Under the pieces are notes generated by a model that saw only the letters and a list, made by a program, of their open reading frames with translations, did no database searches and was not told the DNA's origin. A stretch of 64,000 nt of DNA from Argopecten irradians (taxonomy: Eukaryota > Mollusca > Bivalvia > Pectinida > Pectinidae). A program made the translations under genes and the position numbers. The stretch is from positions 21,604,864 to 21,668,863 of the forward strand of contig NC_091140.1 in NCBI RefSeq assembly GCF_041381155.1. Reading direction: 5' to 3'. Below, piece by piece: positions 1-12,100 of the stretch (position 1 is the first letter of the stretch; each line of letters starts with the position of its first letter).

Positions 1-826
1 CACTGTAATGTTACATTTAAACATACTTCATTTTATCAAATAGAGTATAAAATTAATTATAAGTATTGATGTCACTATTTTTTAATTTTATCGGGTTATG
101 AAAAGAAAAATTGTTTGCAAACTTTTGTGAGAATCCGCTACGCGGATTCACACAGTTTGCAAACAATTTTTTTTTCATACCCCGATAAAATTAAAAAATA
201 GTGACATCAATGCTTAAATGAAAAAAAAATCCGAGAATGGCGCGAAACCCCGACGTTATCGTGACGTCACAATAGAGACATTGACGTTGCGTATTGATTC
301 GGAAAAAAGAGTCCCTTGAAAAACCACTGAGATGTTACATTTAAACATACTTCATTTTATCAAATAGAGTATAAAATTAATTAGAAGTATTGATGTCACT
401 ATTTTTTAATTTTATCGGGTCATGAAAAGAAAAATTGTTTGCAATCTTTTGTGAGAATCCGCGGATTCACACAGTTTGCAAACACTTTTTTTTCATACCC
501 CGATAAAATTAAAAAATAGTGACATCAATGCTTAAATGAAAAAGAAAAATCCGGGAACGGCGCGAAACCCCGACGTTATCGTGACGTCACAATAGAGACA
601 TTGACGTTGCGTATTGATTCGGAAAAAAGAGTCCCTTGAAAAACCACTGTAATGTTACATTTAAACATACTTCATTTTATCAAATAGAGTATAAAATTAA
701 TTATAAGTATTGATGTCACTATTTTTTATTTTATATTAAAAAATTGTTTGCACACTTTTGTGAGAATCCGCTACGCGGATTCACACAGTTTGCAAACAAT
801 TTTTTGACATCAATGCTTAAATAAAA
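1..826. repeat. Tandem array of about 320-bp units, each with a long internal palindrome
   Basis: Units begin with CACTG at 1, 325 and 645, so the period is about 320-324 bp. The third copy is shortened. Each unit holds a long inverted repeat whose arms run from GATGTCACTATTTTTTAATT to its complement and meet at a CCGCTACGCGGA-like centre near 130-150. The unit tail carries a GTGACGTCAC (CRE-like) palindrome. The window starts at a unit boundary, so the array may continue to the left. In copy 3 the palindrome arms are cut back. This looks like a foldback or MITE-type element that was multiplied in tandem. Confidence 0.9.
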
Positions 827-1426
827 AAAAATGACAATGCACGTTTTACGAATAAGATACGTCATTTATCTGAAATGCATGTTTGTAACTTCGCCTTGTC
901 AATTTCAAGCATGGATATCCTTTTATTTTGACAAAATGTAGTACTTATCTTGTCAATAATTTGGTAATCTCGAGGGTTGAAATCACTATTCTTCATATTC
1001 ACCTACATGTATGAATGCGTATTTTCTCTCGTTATCATTTAGATCTATCTGTCGTATATAAAGTCCATTAAAATATTTGTATTATTCCATATCTGAAGGT
1101 ATGTTTAGCTTTTGTTCATAATTTATTCTAGTGGCATCATCGACATCAGAATTTAATATCACTGTCGTTATAAGTCCGCTAAACCTGCCTATATCATTGG
1201 GCTTTTAATTCTTTTGACGAAAATATTAGGCAAAAAAAAATAAATAAAAAGGCACATAACAGGCAGGTTTAGCAGTGATAGTAACCCCTGGAATATCAAG
1301 GATGATCTAAGTGCGTCGATTGTTGCACAATATGCATATCATTGCTATTTATAGTTACACGCTCAGCCATTGGCTGTCGATTTAGCCAGCTAGGTTGTAT
1401 TAGATTATAGTCACCATGTATGTTGT
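827..1426. other. Non-coding AT-rich stretch with one dispersed inverted repeat
   Basis: No coding exon is recognised. At 1178-1275 the motif GCTAAACCTGCC recurs as its complement AGGCAGGTTTAGC. Next to it (about 1276-1310) is a 'CCCCTGGAATATCAAGGATG' segment. Its reverse complement resembles a segment at 30104-30145, and a related palindromic form sits at 48516-48595, which suggests one dispersed family. Confidence 0.55.
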
Positions 1427-1527
1427 GTTGGCGCAGTCATGTGGTTACTTCGTTTGATCTATTCAAAATTTGTGCGACATACAAACCCGTGGGGACCTCC
1501 CCATACTAACCACTGACGCAATCCAAC
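1427..1527. mobile_element. Small inverted-repeat element (MITE-like), copy 1
   Basis: The segment starts GTTGGCGCAGTCATGTGGTTA and ends with a near complement, TAACCACTGAC...CCAAC. A second copy with the same ends lies at 2794-2899. At about 100 bp with 20-bp terminal inverted repeats it fits a non-autonomous DNA transposon remnant. No transposase is visible. Confidence 0.6.
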
Positions 1528-2309
1528 CATTTTCATCATTTTTAGAAGATACCATCGTAAACAATTAAGCATCACTTAGAAAAGTAAACTTAATTAATAA
1601 GCTTATAGATTACACCAAGTGTCGACCCACAGATGTTTCAATGGAATGAGTTCGAATCACGCCAGTGCCTCTAAATATATTTTAATGTTTTGATATTTTT
1701 TTTTCATTTTAAATGGAGAAATTCAACCTAAAACTTATTACAATACCAAGTTATATTTCATCTTCCTAATTAAAATTGATATCTGTAATAATTATTATTC
1801 TGTTATATGATCCTTGGAATGGAACGTCGTTTTTTCTACTTTCTTAATGAAATCACATGTCATAAATTGAGATGAAATGGCGAGAAAATAAGGTAAAAAC
1901 ACATTATGTTTAGGATAGCGATAGGAAATTATGCCCCTCTCTGTATTCCAGAAGTTTTATTTTGATTAAGCAGGCGGATGTGAAAAAAGGAAAATGAATA
2001 AAATAAACAGCATCATAACTCAAACTGGAGAAGTTATAAATGTACGATAGGAAGCAAATGATATCGAAGAAGAAGAAAACTAGCATCGACATAAAGATAA
2101 AAAATGATCACGGTTTTTAAGTTCCCCGCTTAAAAAGGCTTTTGACAGTGGACTATGTGATTTTTCTGTCAACCATGTGTCTATGTCCATTCCCTTCGGC
2201 CAACACCTGCGCTTGTAGTTCTAACCACATTTCTAGGTCCAGTTGTATAAATTACATAGAGTAAGATGTATTTCATACAGAAAAATAAAGTTTTGAACAT
2301 TGCTTTACA

Positions 2310-2760
2310 ATTCAATTCAATTCAATTCAATTCATTTATTTGCATTTTTACATCCACAAACAAGGATCGATAGCAAATTACAAAGATAACATTACATGTA
2401 TAACACAATAACAATAAAACAAGAACAACTTATGCATTCAGCAAGCCCGCTTTCCTCAGTTCAAACGACTTTTTAATGAAGAGGCCCAAATCCTGCAGAA
2501 GTTGTGATTCATTAGATGACAATAACTTTATTAAATTTTCATAGTCTGTGAACATAGAATTAATGTTGTATTTAGATAGGAAACTTTTTCTTTCAGTAGA
2601 ATTTACTGTACACTGGAGGATGTGCTCTACAATATTGCAAAATTTGCATAACCGGTGCTGGCGAGGTATTCTAGGTTGTGAGTACATACATTTTATCCAG
2701 CCTGACATGCGTAATGGTGTACTACAAACAATCACTGCTATTTATAGCCCCGAAGCAATG
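2310..2760 (-). mobile_element. 5'-truncated LINE 3' end
   Basis: The minus strand encodes about 100 residues with RLCKFCN followed by spaced Cys and Arg residues (positions 2735-2433). This resembles the C-terminal tail after the reverse transcriptase in LINE-like non-LTR elements. It ends in a stop and is followed by a (GAATT)n microsatellite tail at 2309-2333, as is common at LINE 3' ends. The reverse transcriptase itself is absent. The assignment rests on this short motif and the tail only. Confidence 0.5.
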
Positions 2761-2793
2761 TTAAGTTAATGTATTTGTGCAAGCGGAAGATGT

Positions 2794-2899
2794 GTTGGCT
2801 CAGTCGTGTGGTTACTTCGTTTGAAACTTAATCAAAGTTTGTTCTCCCTACAAAACCGTGGGGACTAGTTCCCCATAATAACCACTGACGCTATCCAAC
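2794..2899. mobile_element. Small inverted-repeat element (MITE-like), copy 2
   Basis: Same family as 1427-1527. It begins GTTGGCTCAGTCGTGTGGTTA and ends TAACCACTGACGCTATCCAAC. The two copies share the 'CCGTGGGGAC' core. The terminal repeats are about 20 bp. Confidence 0.6.
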
Positions 2900-3237
2900 C
2901 ATTTTACTTTTAAATGGTTTGTGATAAGACTAGCAATTAAATAACATCATATTTAAGAGGTTTTCATTAAAAGCTATAACTCGGTTGCGCATAATATAGC
3001 TGGTAGAAAGAATACGTTCGATACCTACCAGACACACGCAAGCACTATTTTTGTTTAATTAATTATTTTTACTTACTTAAACAACTGTTTTAATCATACC
3101 ATGGTATAAAGACTTTATTCAGACTAATGTTTCATTGAATTTGTGACGTATTGTAACGAGACTGTTTTCCTAATATTCGTATAGCAACCCCTACCTCACG
3201 TACTGTATCTCTCTCTTTTCAATTCTTTAATTATTTT

Positions 3238-3599
3238 TTAAAGATGCTCCACCGCCGACAGAGCATAAATGATATTCATCATTTGAATAATAATTGGTGT
3301 TTAATCTTGTATTCATATGCCTAATTAACACAAAAATAATATAAAATAATTTATTTCGCCTTTGGTGCATGCGCAATCAGTACTTCATTCTATATAGGAT
3401 ATAGTGCCACGGATTTTTTTCGGGATGCAATTATCTTTTTTAATATCTTTAACTTGAAGTAAATTTAGAAGCTCAAACTTTTCAATGGTGGTAATGGTGA
3501 AAAGTAAGTAACTTTTGTAAATGAAAAAAAAATACTCATTCGTCTGCTCCTGTTTTTGATAGTGAAAAATAACATTTCTCAGCGGTGGGGCATCTTTAA
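3238..3599. mobile_element. MITE with TTAAAGATGC termini, copy 1
   Basis: The ends are TTAAAGATGCTCC and GGGGCATCTTTAA (terminal inverted repeats). The interior matches, in reverse orientation, the element at 28337-28693 (shared 'AATTGCATCCCGA', 'CACCAATTATT' and 'GGTGCATGCGCA/CCATGCACC' segments). A partial third copy lies at 58059-58305. No transposase is seen, so this is a non-autonomous element. Confidence 0.8.
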
Positions 3600-3922
3600 G
3601 CGTATATATGATTGAAAAAAATAACATTTCTCAGCGGTGGGGCATCTTTAAGCGTATATATGATTGAAAAAAAAAAACATTTCTCAGCGGTGGGGCATCT
3701 TTAAGCGTATATATGATTGAAAAAATAACATTTCTCAGCGGTGGGGCATCTTTAAGCGTATATTGAAAAAAAAAAACATTTCTCAGCGGTGGGGCATCTT
3801 TAAGCGTATATATGATTGAAAAAATAACATTTCTCAGCGGTGGGGCATCTTTAAGCGTATATATAATTGGAAAAATAACATTTCTCAGTGGTGGGGCATC
3901 TTTAAGCGTATATATGATTGTT
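3573..3922. repeat. 51-bp minisatellite grown from a MITE end, about 7 copies
   Basis: The motif CATTTCTCAGCGGTGGGGCA recurs at 3573, 3625, 3678, 3729, 3777, 3828 and 3879, a spacing of 48-53 bp. Each unit is the right terminus of the adjacent MITE plus an AT-rich spacer (GCGTATATATGATTG). The array therefore seems to have arisen by repeated duplication of the transposon end. Confidence 0.9.
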
Positions 3923-5975
3923 TCCCTTCAGTATGAAAGATTGCATAAAAGATCACTTTGATGAATGTCCCTGAGAAATTAGAATTTGAAAAAAATGTAA
4001 GATTTGATTGAATGTGTGTCTGATTGTTGTTATGTCTAAATACGTTTTGAAAATTATGGAAATATTTACTTCTAAGTCATTTACACCCCCACATCACATC
4101 CTCTCTCATTCCAAATCCCTAATTAATTACAATTATGTAAAACACACATATTTTCCCTTTAGTAACTTAAAAAAAAATATTTTTGATTGCTCCAGATCAC
4201 GTCCGTCACCTCAGTATTATTTTTCTTCTCTAATATTCCCTAACATTTCCAATACATTTCTATATCGACATGATCTTCAATACGATGATGTATTAGATGT
4301 AAATGTAGATATTAATGTAAAATTCGATTGTAAAATTGTAAGACAATTCATATCATAATCAAGTGTGGATTGAATAAATAATCGAGGATGCATTTACCTT
4401 TTAGATATTTGATATTTGATCTGATGAAACTACATATTAAGAGTAATAACATTAGATATACTACATTTGTATGTTGTACGCACTAGATTGATTTGTAATA
4501 TACGTATAAAGCTGTACATTATGTAGTACACTGTACATTTACATGTATGCATTGAAATGAAAAAAAGGAAATTGAAGTTTTGATAGTGGAAAACTCTTAT
4601 GACTTTTCTTTCACTATTTATCTTTAGAATTAAATAATAACTATTTCTGCACGAATAAAGATGCTGTGTTGATTTTTATCGACTGGGTTGCTCAGTCCAT
4701 CCATTCCACGGACATTTCAACCATCATAAATCATCCGCGAGAAGGTGGGTCTGGATACCAAGTGTTCACACGAAAATTCGCTATTGTTAACATTTGAGCT
4801 ACCAGTTTCTGGACAAACTAATTTGAATTTCAGGTAATTTTAGGTTAAAGTTTTAAACTAAACATTCTGGTAAATTTCAGGTGAAGATTTGGTTAATTTT
4901 AAGAAATTTGAGATTAGGAATATTTTCTTGGGAACTTATATTGTAGACGTAAAAGAGAGCAAATCTAATCTAATTAAAAATTATTAAAAGTATCATAGCA
5001 TGTTCATGGGCGGTTAGACTGGGGGAAATCAAGTTAGGTCCTTACCTTTTGCCGATACATTTGTCTTCTTCGCCAGATCTATATATATATGTGTGTATAC
5101 TTAGATGCATTCTACTCTCTGTTAAACGGCAATGTCATATCACCTGGACAACTTAGGACTGTACCATCAAGCGATGTGTCTTTAGTTCTAGGGTAACGTA
5201 CGCGTACAACCGATGTATTCAAGTTTATGGTTCTCCCCAAAATTCTAGTTGCTGTCCTACTGTTTACTGTTGTTGCTTTTGCTTCACCTTGATAAACAAA
5301 GATACATATGTCTGCATATTGATGTTTTCCGACCCATCTCTATGGTACAGCTGACTTCTTCTGTCACATTCTCTATTTTGAACTGCTACTTCTTGCTACC
5401 TGAGTGCTGCATGTACATGTATTTCCATGTGTTCGTTATTTCTCCATTGCGACTCATCTCCTGATGACAAGACTCCTCCGACAGGCAATAGCTCAGGCCT
5501 CTGATATAAATTATCTGTCCTGTTACATCCAGAAAGCATCGACTGCTAAAATCTCGTTTTCTTTTGATTTGAAAAAAATATGGGTGGTATCAAGTTTGAC
5601 ATCGCATGTTTCTTCAGTTCTAGTGTCATCAAAATAAATACATGTAAATAACTAGCATCGAGAGATTTTATAAGTGTTGTTAGAAACCCAAGTTAAACCA
5701 CGTAAATTAGTCCATGTATGAAATGGATAACTTTGACCCGCACGTACATGTGTAGGCCTAACCACGGGGACCTTGGTTTTTGGATTTCCAGTGAATCTTA
5801 ATTAATTAGTTACTAATATATCTGTATATCGTTTATGGGAATTTTCACTTTATTTGAATTAATAAAAAGTGTCGAGCTGTTACATATATGTACCTGTTTT
5901 TTTTTTTTTTTTTTAAATAAATCCGGATCCGGATATTAAATTACGTCCTTCGAGTCTTCTTTTATCAAATACAAG
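3923..5975. other. Non-coding stretch, nothing recognised
   Basis: This is an AT-rich region upstream of GUF1. Short open frames here show no recognisable domain and no splice-consistent extension. A perfect ATCCGGATCCGGAT palindrome lies near 5921-5934. Confidence 0.5.
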
Positions 5976-6011
5976 ATGTCTGCGCCCATCGCTGAAAATG
6001 CCGGTGGATAA
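5976..6011 (+). CDS. Possible upstream ORF of GUF1 (11 codons)
   Basis: An ATG at 5976 in the context ACAAGATGT opens an 11-codon frame (MSAPIAENAGG) that stops at 6009-6011. The GUF1 start chosen here is 50 bp downstream. If the transcript starts upstream of 5976, this uORF could damp translation of the main frame. The transcription start is not known, so this is inference. Confidence 0.35.
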   Translation: MSAPIAENAGG

Positions 6012-6061
6012 CTGTGTGACTGTACTTTCTTCTCATCTAGTCGTATCTAAGCTCTTTCGAT

Positions 6062-6153
6062 ATGTTTATCTGTAATAACTGTCTGCGATTTCTTCGAACA
6101 AGTAAAAACATCAGAGTTGTTTGGAAAACTACGTCGTTCAACCACTTCAGGCG
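6062..6153 (+). CDS. GUF1: GUF1 exon 1: predicted mitochondrial presequence
   Basis: The start [18 protein letters not shown] is rich in Arg/Lys and lacks acidic residues, as expected of a mitochondrial targeting peptide. The exon ends at GCG|GTAAGA in phase 2. It joins exon 2 (acceptor CTTCTTCAG at 7041-7049), which continues with SFSSSP and ends in phase 0 just before the conserved DEIDLSRF. N-terminal conservation cannot confirm this exon, because the region is variable in the family. Confidence 0.6.
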
Positions 6154-9100
6154 GTAAGAACTTTGCGTAATCGCCCTGAATGACATTGACTGCTTTGACT
6201 TATTGCACTTACTGTATCGGTTTGCACATGTATTCTGTATTGAAATACTGGTCTCTGTGTCTATGCGATGATAAAACGTCAAGTTCCTGTGCCTTTTGTC
6301 TACACCGGGAGCATACTGTCTGTAGTGTACAAGTACAGTAACAGGTTACATGTTACTCCTTCACTTGTAGTCCACCCTGATGACATTGGTTGGATATGCG
6401 ACGAGGTCACACGACGCAATGTAAAAAGTATCTCGTCGTGTAAATGTCTAGCATTGTTGGAGAAGTTACAGGTGTGACTCGACTCGCAAATGATCTGTAA
6501 ATAACAACCATGTCATATATGAATTCAAATCAAATGTCTTGTCAATGGAATATGATGTAAACAATTAGTCATGTAGCAGGTTTTAGTTGTATATATTGTA
6601 CACAATGGATACGGTCACCTTCTTGCTTTGTGCTAGGATGAATTTCTCTTTAGCTCAGTCGGTAGAGCAGTGGACCAGTTAGTCCTGGGTCGCGAATTCG
6701 AGCTCGGCTGGCGGCACTCCACTCTTGCCCTGTTAAATTTGGTGTTGTAGACCACTCCGAGTGAAAGCATTGTAAGGGTGAGAGGCTTCGTTGGAGATAG
6801 AACCTGAGTTGGTTTGTGTTCGGGGGTCAACACGTTTGAAATGGGGGAGTAGTGTAGTAGGTTTTAGTTGTTTTTGTTGTACATAGTGATACAGTCGCCT
6901 TCTAGCTTCATTCTAGGAGGAATTTCCCTTTAGCTTAGTCAGTAGAGGGGTGGACCAGTAAGTTGGGGGTTCGAGTCCAGCTAGCGGCACATACTGCTCT
7001 CACCCTGTTACAGTCAAACTAAATATGCACCATCAACTTTCTTCTTCAGATCTGAAAATTCCACCATTCAAGTAAGGCCTAACAGATCTTTTTCATCTTC
7101 TCCTACAGTGTTGGCAAAAAGTGGAGTAAGTATATATACTAATAGATAATGCATACAACATAGCTGATTATCTTCATATGTTTATTATCTTTGTAGTATT
7201 CTTGGTATGGTTGTGAAAATTTGATCTGTAAAAATTGAGATGTTGATGAATTATATACACATAGCCAAAGCATGTAAAAATGCATACTTGAAAAAAATAT
7301 TTCCATCTAGCTGGCAATCTTAATTTCTTATTATTACACTCACCGTCATACTTGGCCTTTTTTAACATAATTTATTATCATAATTAATAAATCATGTATC
7401 TATCTTTTTTTTTCAATTTTCAACCTATAAAATATATGACCAGTGATTTATTTTTAAATCAATTTTCAGGATGAGATCGACCTTTCTAGATTTTCTCCAG
7501 AGAATATTCGAAACTTCAGTATAATAGCTCATGTGGACCACGGCAAAAGTACCTTGGCCGACAGACTCCTGGAAGTAACTGGTAACTGTAGCGGGGTTAT
7601 ATCAGATGACTTGGATGGATTAAATAAACATGTATAAAGATAGTAAACAATGTACAGTTAAACCTGCCTTAGCAAACACATTTATATAAAGACCACTTTT
7701 CTACAGTCCTAAATGACCCAATTTCAACACAATTTAACCTGTGTATAAAGACCACCTGGATATTAAGATCAGTTTTATCCGCCGCTTTCACCGAAACTGG
7801 GGGTATTAATTTGGGTCTGTAACAATTGGTTTCTGTGCAATAACTGCCACAAATCTTAAGCAATTTTTTTGTAACTTGGTCACATGGTTAAATGTGCCAA
7901 GGGCTCAAAGAAGTTTGCTCTGCACTTTCATCTTACTCTATTTGGCGGAGTTATGGCTGTTTGATTAACGAAAAACAACATTTTCGGCTGTTTTCATTTA
8001 ATAACTCTCGCAAATATTACCGGATTTTCTCGAAAGTTGGTAACATGGTTAAATGTCTCAGGGCCTTAGGCAAGTTTGATCAGCACTTTCATCAGACCCT
8101 ATTTGGCAGAGTTATGGCCCTCTGGCCTATGTATGGCCTTTATCATACATACCATTGTTTCATCTTTTGATACCATAAAAACAAGGTAAAATATTATTAA
8201 TAGAAACTGATTATGTTTTCATGTAAACACTTTATTTCATGATTATCAGAAGATTGCCTTCAAAGATTTTACAATATAATTCTTTATACTAGTGTAAATT
8301 GTTTGTCCTATACTTTATAATTTTTAGCCTCATTTTCTGTTTCTGCCAGGCACCATACCCAAAAATGCGAAAAACCAGCAGGTCCTGGACACTCTACAAG
8401 TGGAGAAGGAGAGAGGGATTACAGTTAAGGCTCAGACTGCTTCACTGTTCCACACACACAAAGGCCAAACCTATCTTCTTAATCTTATAGACACACCGGT
8501 AACTATATTATATTATCTATAATTATTGTAACGCTAATATCTGATACAGTATTTGAAGTGTGTAACGTTCCTTCGAAACAAAAAACCAAACCCAAATGAA
8601 GGAAAACGCAAAAGAAAAACGAAGAATGAAAAACGCGTTTCTCTAAATGAAAAACGCAAGCAATTGAAAAAAAACGCAAACAAAAAATGCAAAACGAAAT
8701 ACACAAATGAAAAACGAAAGCCAAGTTACACACTTCAGAGGTTTGATACGATAACAGACTATCAATTAAACGTCCTTTTTCCCCCATGCTATTCAATCAA
8801 AAACAAACACCGACATTGTTCTCAACGTCAGTGTGTTTGATCATGAATGGGACTTTTAAATTCATGTACCATGTGAGACCTGACAAGGTGTGTGCGGGAC
8901 TACATTGTTTCTATTGGTGATGGAATGACGTCAAAAGAATGATATCCTTTGCTAACGTCACTTCAACACCATTATCGGGTATCACATGGTACATGAGTTA
9001 GTCCCATTGTCACTGACACTAGCAAAGGGAAGTGACTCTAAACAGACACTGCACCAGATGTACGACATGACTTCTGATTCAGACACTGCACTAGATGTAT

Positions 9101-12100
9101 GACATGACTTCCAATTCATAGACTGAATTTTATAGAATTCAGAATGCAATACTATTGCAATTGTAGTCTGCATAAGTTTAACTATCCCAATAGTGTTTCC
9201 CCCAATAGAAATAATATTGCAATGATAATCCTACCATTGAACGCCATTCAGGATTACCAGAAATGGACTGAACTGGACTAAATGAAGTACTCGCAGAGGC
9301 TTGATACAATAACAGACTATCAATTAAAAGTCACTTTTCCCTCATGCTATTCAATCAAAAACAAACACCGACATGTTCTCAATGTCAGTGTGTTTGATCA
9401 TGAATGGGACTTTTAAATTCATGTACCATGTGGTACCTGAAAAAGTGTGTGCGGGGACTATATTGTTTCTATTGGTGATGGAATGACGTCAAAAGAATGA
9501 TATCCTTTGCTAACGTCACTTCAACACCATTATCGGGTATCACTGGTACGTGAGTTAGTCCCATTGTCACTGACACTAGCAAAGGGAAGTGACTCTAAAC
9601 AGACACTGCACCACATGTACGACATGAGTCCAATCATAGACTGAATTAAAAATTCAGAATGCAATACTATTGCAATAGTAGTATTGCAATGTAGTTGCAT
9701 TATTAAACTATTCCAATAGTGTTTCCCCCAATAGAAATAGTATTGCAATGGTAATCCTACCATTGAACACCAGTCAGGGTTACAAGAGACAGACTAAACT
9801 GGACTAAAATGAAGTACTCGCAGAGGTTTGATATGATAACAGACTATCAATTAAAAGTCACTTTTCCCTCATGCTATTCAATCAAAAACAATACCGACAT
9901 CGTTCTCAATGTCAGTGTGTTTGATCATGAATGGGACTTTTAAATTCATGTACCATGTGGTACCTGAAAAAGTGTGTGCGTGGGACTATATTGTTTCTAT
10001 TGGTGATGGAATGACGTCAAAAGAATGATATCTTTTGCTAACGTCACTTCAACACCATTATCGGGTATCACATGGTACGTGAGTTAGTCCCATTGTCACT
10101 GACACTAGCAAAGGGAAGTGACTCTAAACAGACACTGCACCACATGTACGACATGACGTCCAATTCATAGACTGAATTAAATATAATTCAGAATGCAATA
10201 CTATTGCAATAGTAGTCTGCATTAGTTAAACTATTCCAATAGTGTTTCCCCCAATAGAAATAGTATTGCAATGGTAATCCTACCATTGAACACCAGTCAG
10301 GGTTACAAGAGACAGACTGAACTGGACTAAAATGAAGTACTCGCAGAGGTTTGATATGATAACAGACTATCAATTAAAAGTCACTTTTCCCTCATGCTAT
10401 TCAATCAAAAACAACACCGACATCGTTCTCAATGTCAGTGTGTTTGATCATGAATGGGACTTTTAAATTCATGTACCATGTGGTACCTGAAAAAGTGTTC
10501 GTGGGACTATATTGTTTCTATTGGTGATGGAATGACGTCAAAAGAATGATATCCTTTGCTAACGTCACTTCAACGCCATTATCGGGTATCACGTGGTACG
10601 TGAATTAGTCCCATTGTCACTGACACTAGCAAAGGGAAGTAACTCTAAACCAAAACTGCTCCAGATGTGTGACATGAAGTCCAATTCATAGACTGAATTT
10701 TATAGAATTCAGAATGCAATACTATTGCAATTGTAGTATGCATTAGTTAAACTATTCCAATAGTGTTTCCCCCAATAGAAATAGTATTGCAATGGTAATC
10801 CTACCATTGAACACCAGTCAAGGTTACAAGAGACAGACTGAACTGGACTAAAATGAAGTACTCGCAGAGGTTTGATATGATAACAGACTATCAATTAAAA
10901 GTCACTTTTCCCTCATGCTATTCAATCAAAAACAACACCGACATCGTTCTCAATGTCAGTGTGTTTGATCATGAATGGGACTTTTAAATTCATGTACCAT
11001 GTGGTACCTGAAAAAGTGTGCGTGGGACTATATTGTTTCTATTGGTGATGGAATGACGTCAAAAGAATGATATCCTTTGCTAACGTCACTTCAACGCCAT
11101 TATCGGGTATCACGTGGTACGTGAATTAGTCCCATTGTCACTGACACTAGCAAAGGGAAGTAACTCTAAACCAAAACTGCTCCAGATGTGTGACATGAAG
11201 TCCAATTCATAGACTGAATTTTATAGAATTCAGAATGCAATACTATTGCAATAGTAGTCTGCATTAGTTAAACTATTCCAATAGTGTTTCCCCCAATAGA
11301 AATAGTATTGCAATGATAATCCTACCATTGAACACCAGTCAGGGTTACAAGAGACAGACCAAACTGGCCTAAAATGAAGTACTCGCAGAGGTTTGATATG
11401 ATAACAGACTATCAATTAAAAGTCACTTTTCCCTCATGCTATTCAATCAAAAACAACACCGACATCGTTCTCAATGTCAGTGTGTTTGATCATGAATGGG
11501 ACTTTTAAATTCTTGTACCATATGATACCTGACAAAGTGTGCATGGGACTATATTGTTTCTATTGGTGATGGAATGACGTCAAAAGAATGATATCCTTTG
11601 CTAACGTCACTTCAACGCCATTATCGGGTATCACGTGGTACGTGAATTAGTCCCATTGTCACTGACACTAGCAAAGGGAAGTAACTCTAAACCAAAACTG
11701 CTCCAGATGTGTGACATGAAGTCCAATTCATAGACTGAATTTTATAGAATTCAGAATGCAATACTATTGCAATTGTAGTATGCATTACTTAAAATATTCC
11801 AATAGTGTTTCCCCCAATAGAAATAGTATTGCAATGGTAATCCTACCATTGAACACCAGTCAGGGTTACAAGAGACAGACTAAACTGGACTAAAATGAAG
11901 TACTCGCAGAGGTTTGATATGATAACAGACTATCAATTAAAAGTCACTTTTCCCTCATGCTATTCAATCAAAAACAATACCGACATCGTTCTCAATGTCA
12001 GTGTGTTTGATCATGAATGGGACTTTTAAATTCATGTACCATGTGGTACCTGAAAAAGTGTGCGTGGGACTATATTGTTTCTATTGGTGATGGAATGACG

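Noticed and set aside
6268-6477. A 69-codon plus-strand frame in GUF1 intron 1 as an extra exon
   Set aside because: It has no splice sites that keep the frame into exon 2 and no family similarity. It was left out of the gene model.
7108-7125. A separate mini-exon after TCCTACAG within GUF1 exon 2
   Set aside because: Using it breaks the frame into DEIDLSRF. Reading 7050-7125 as one exon keeps phase and gives a plausible presequence.
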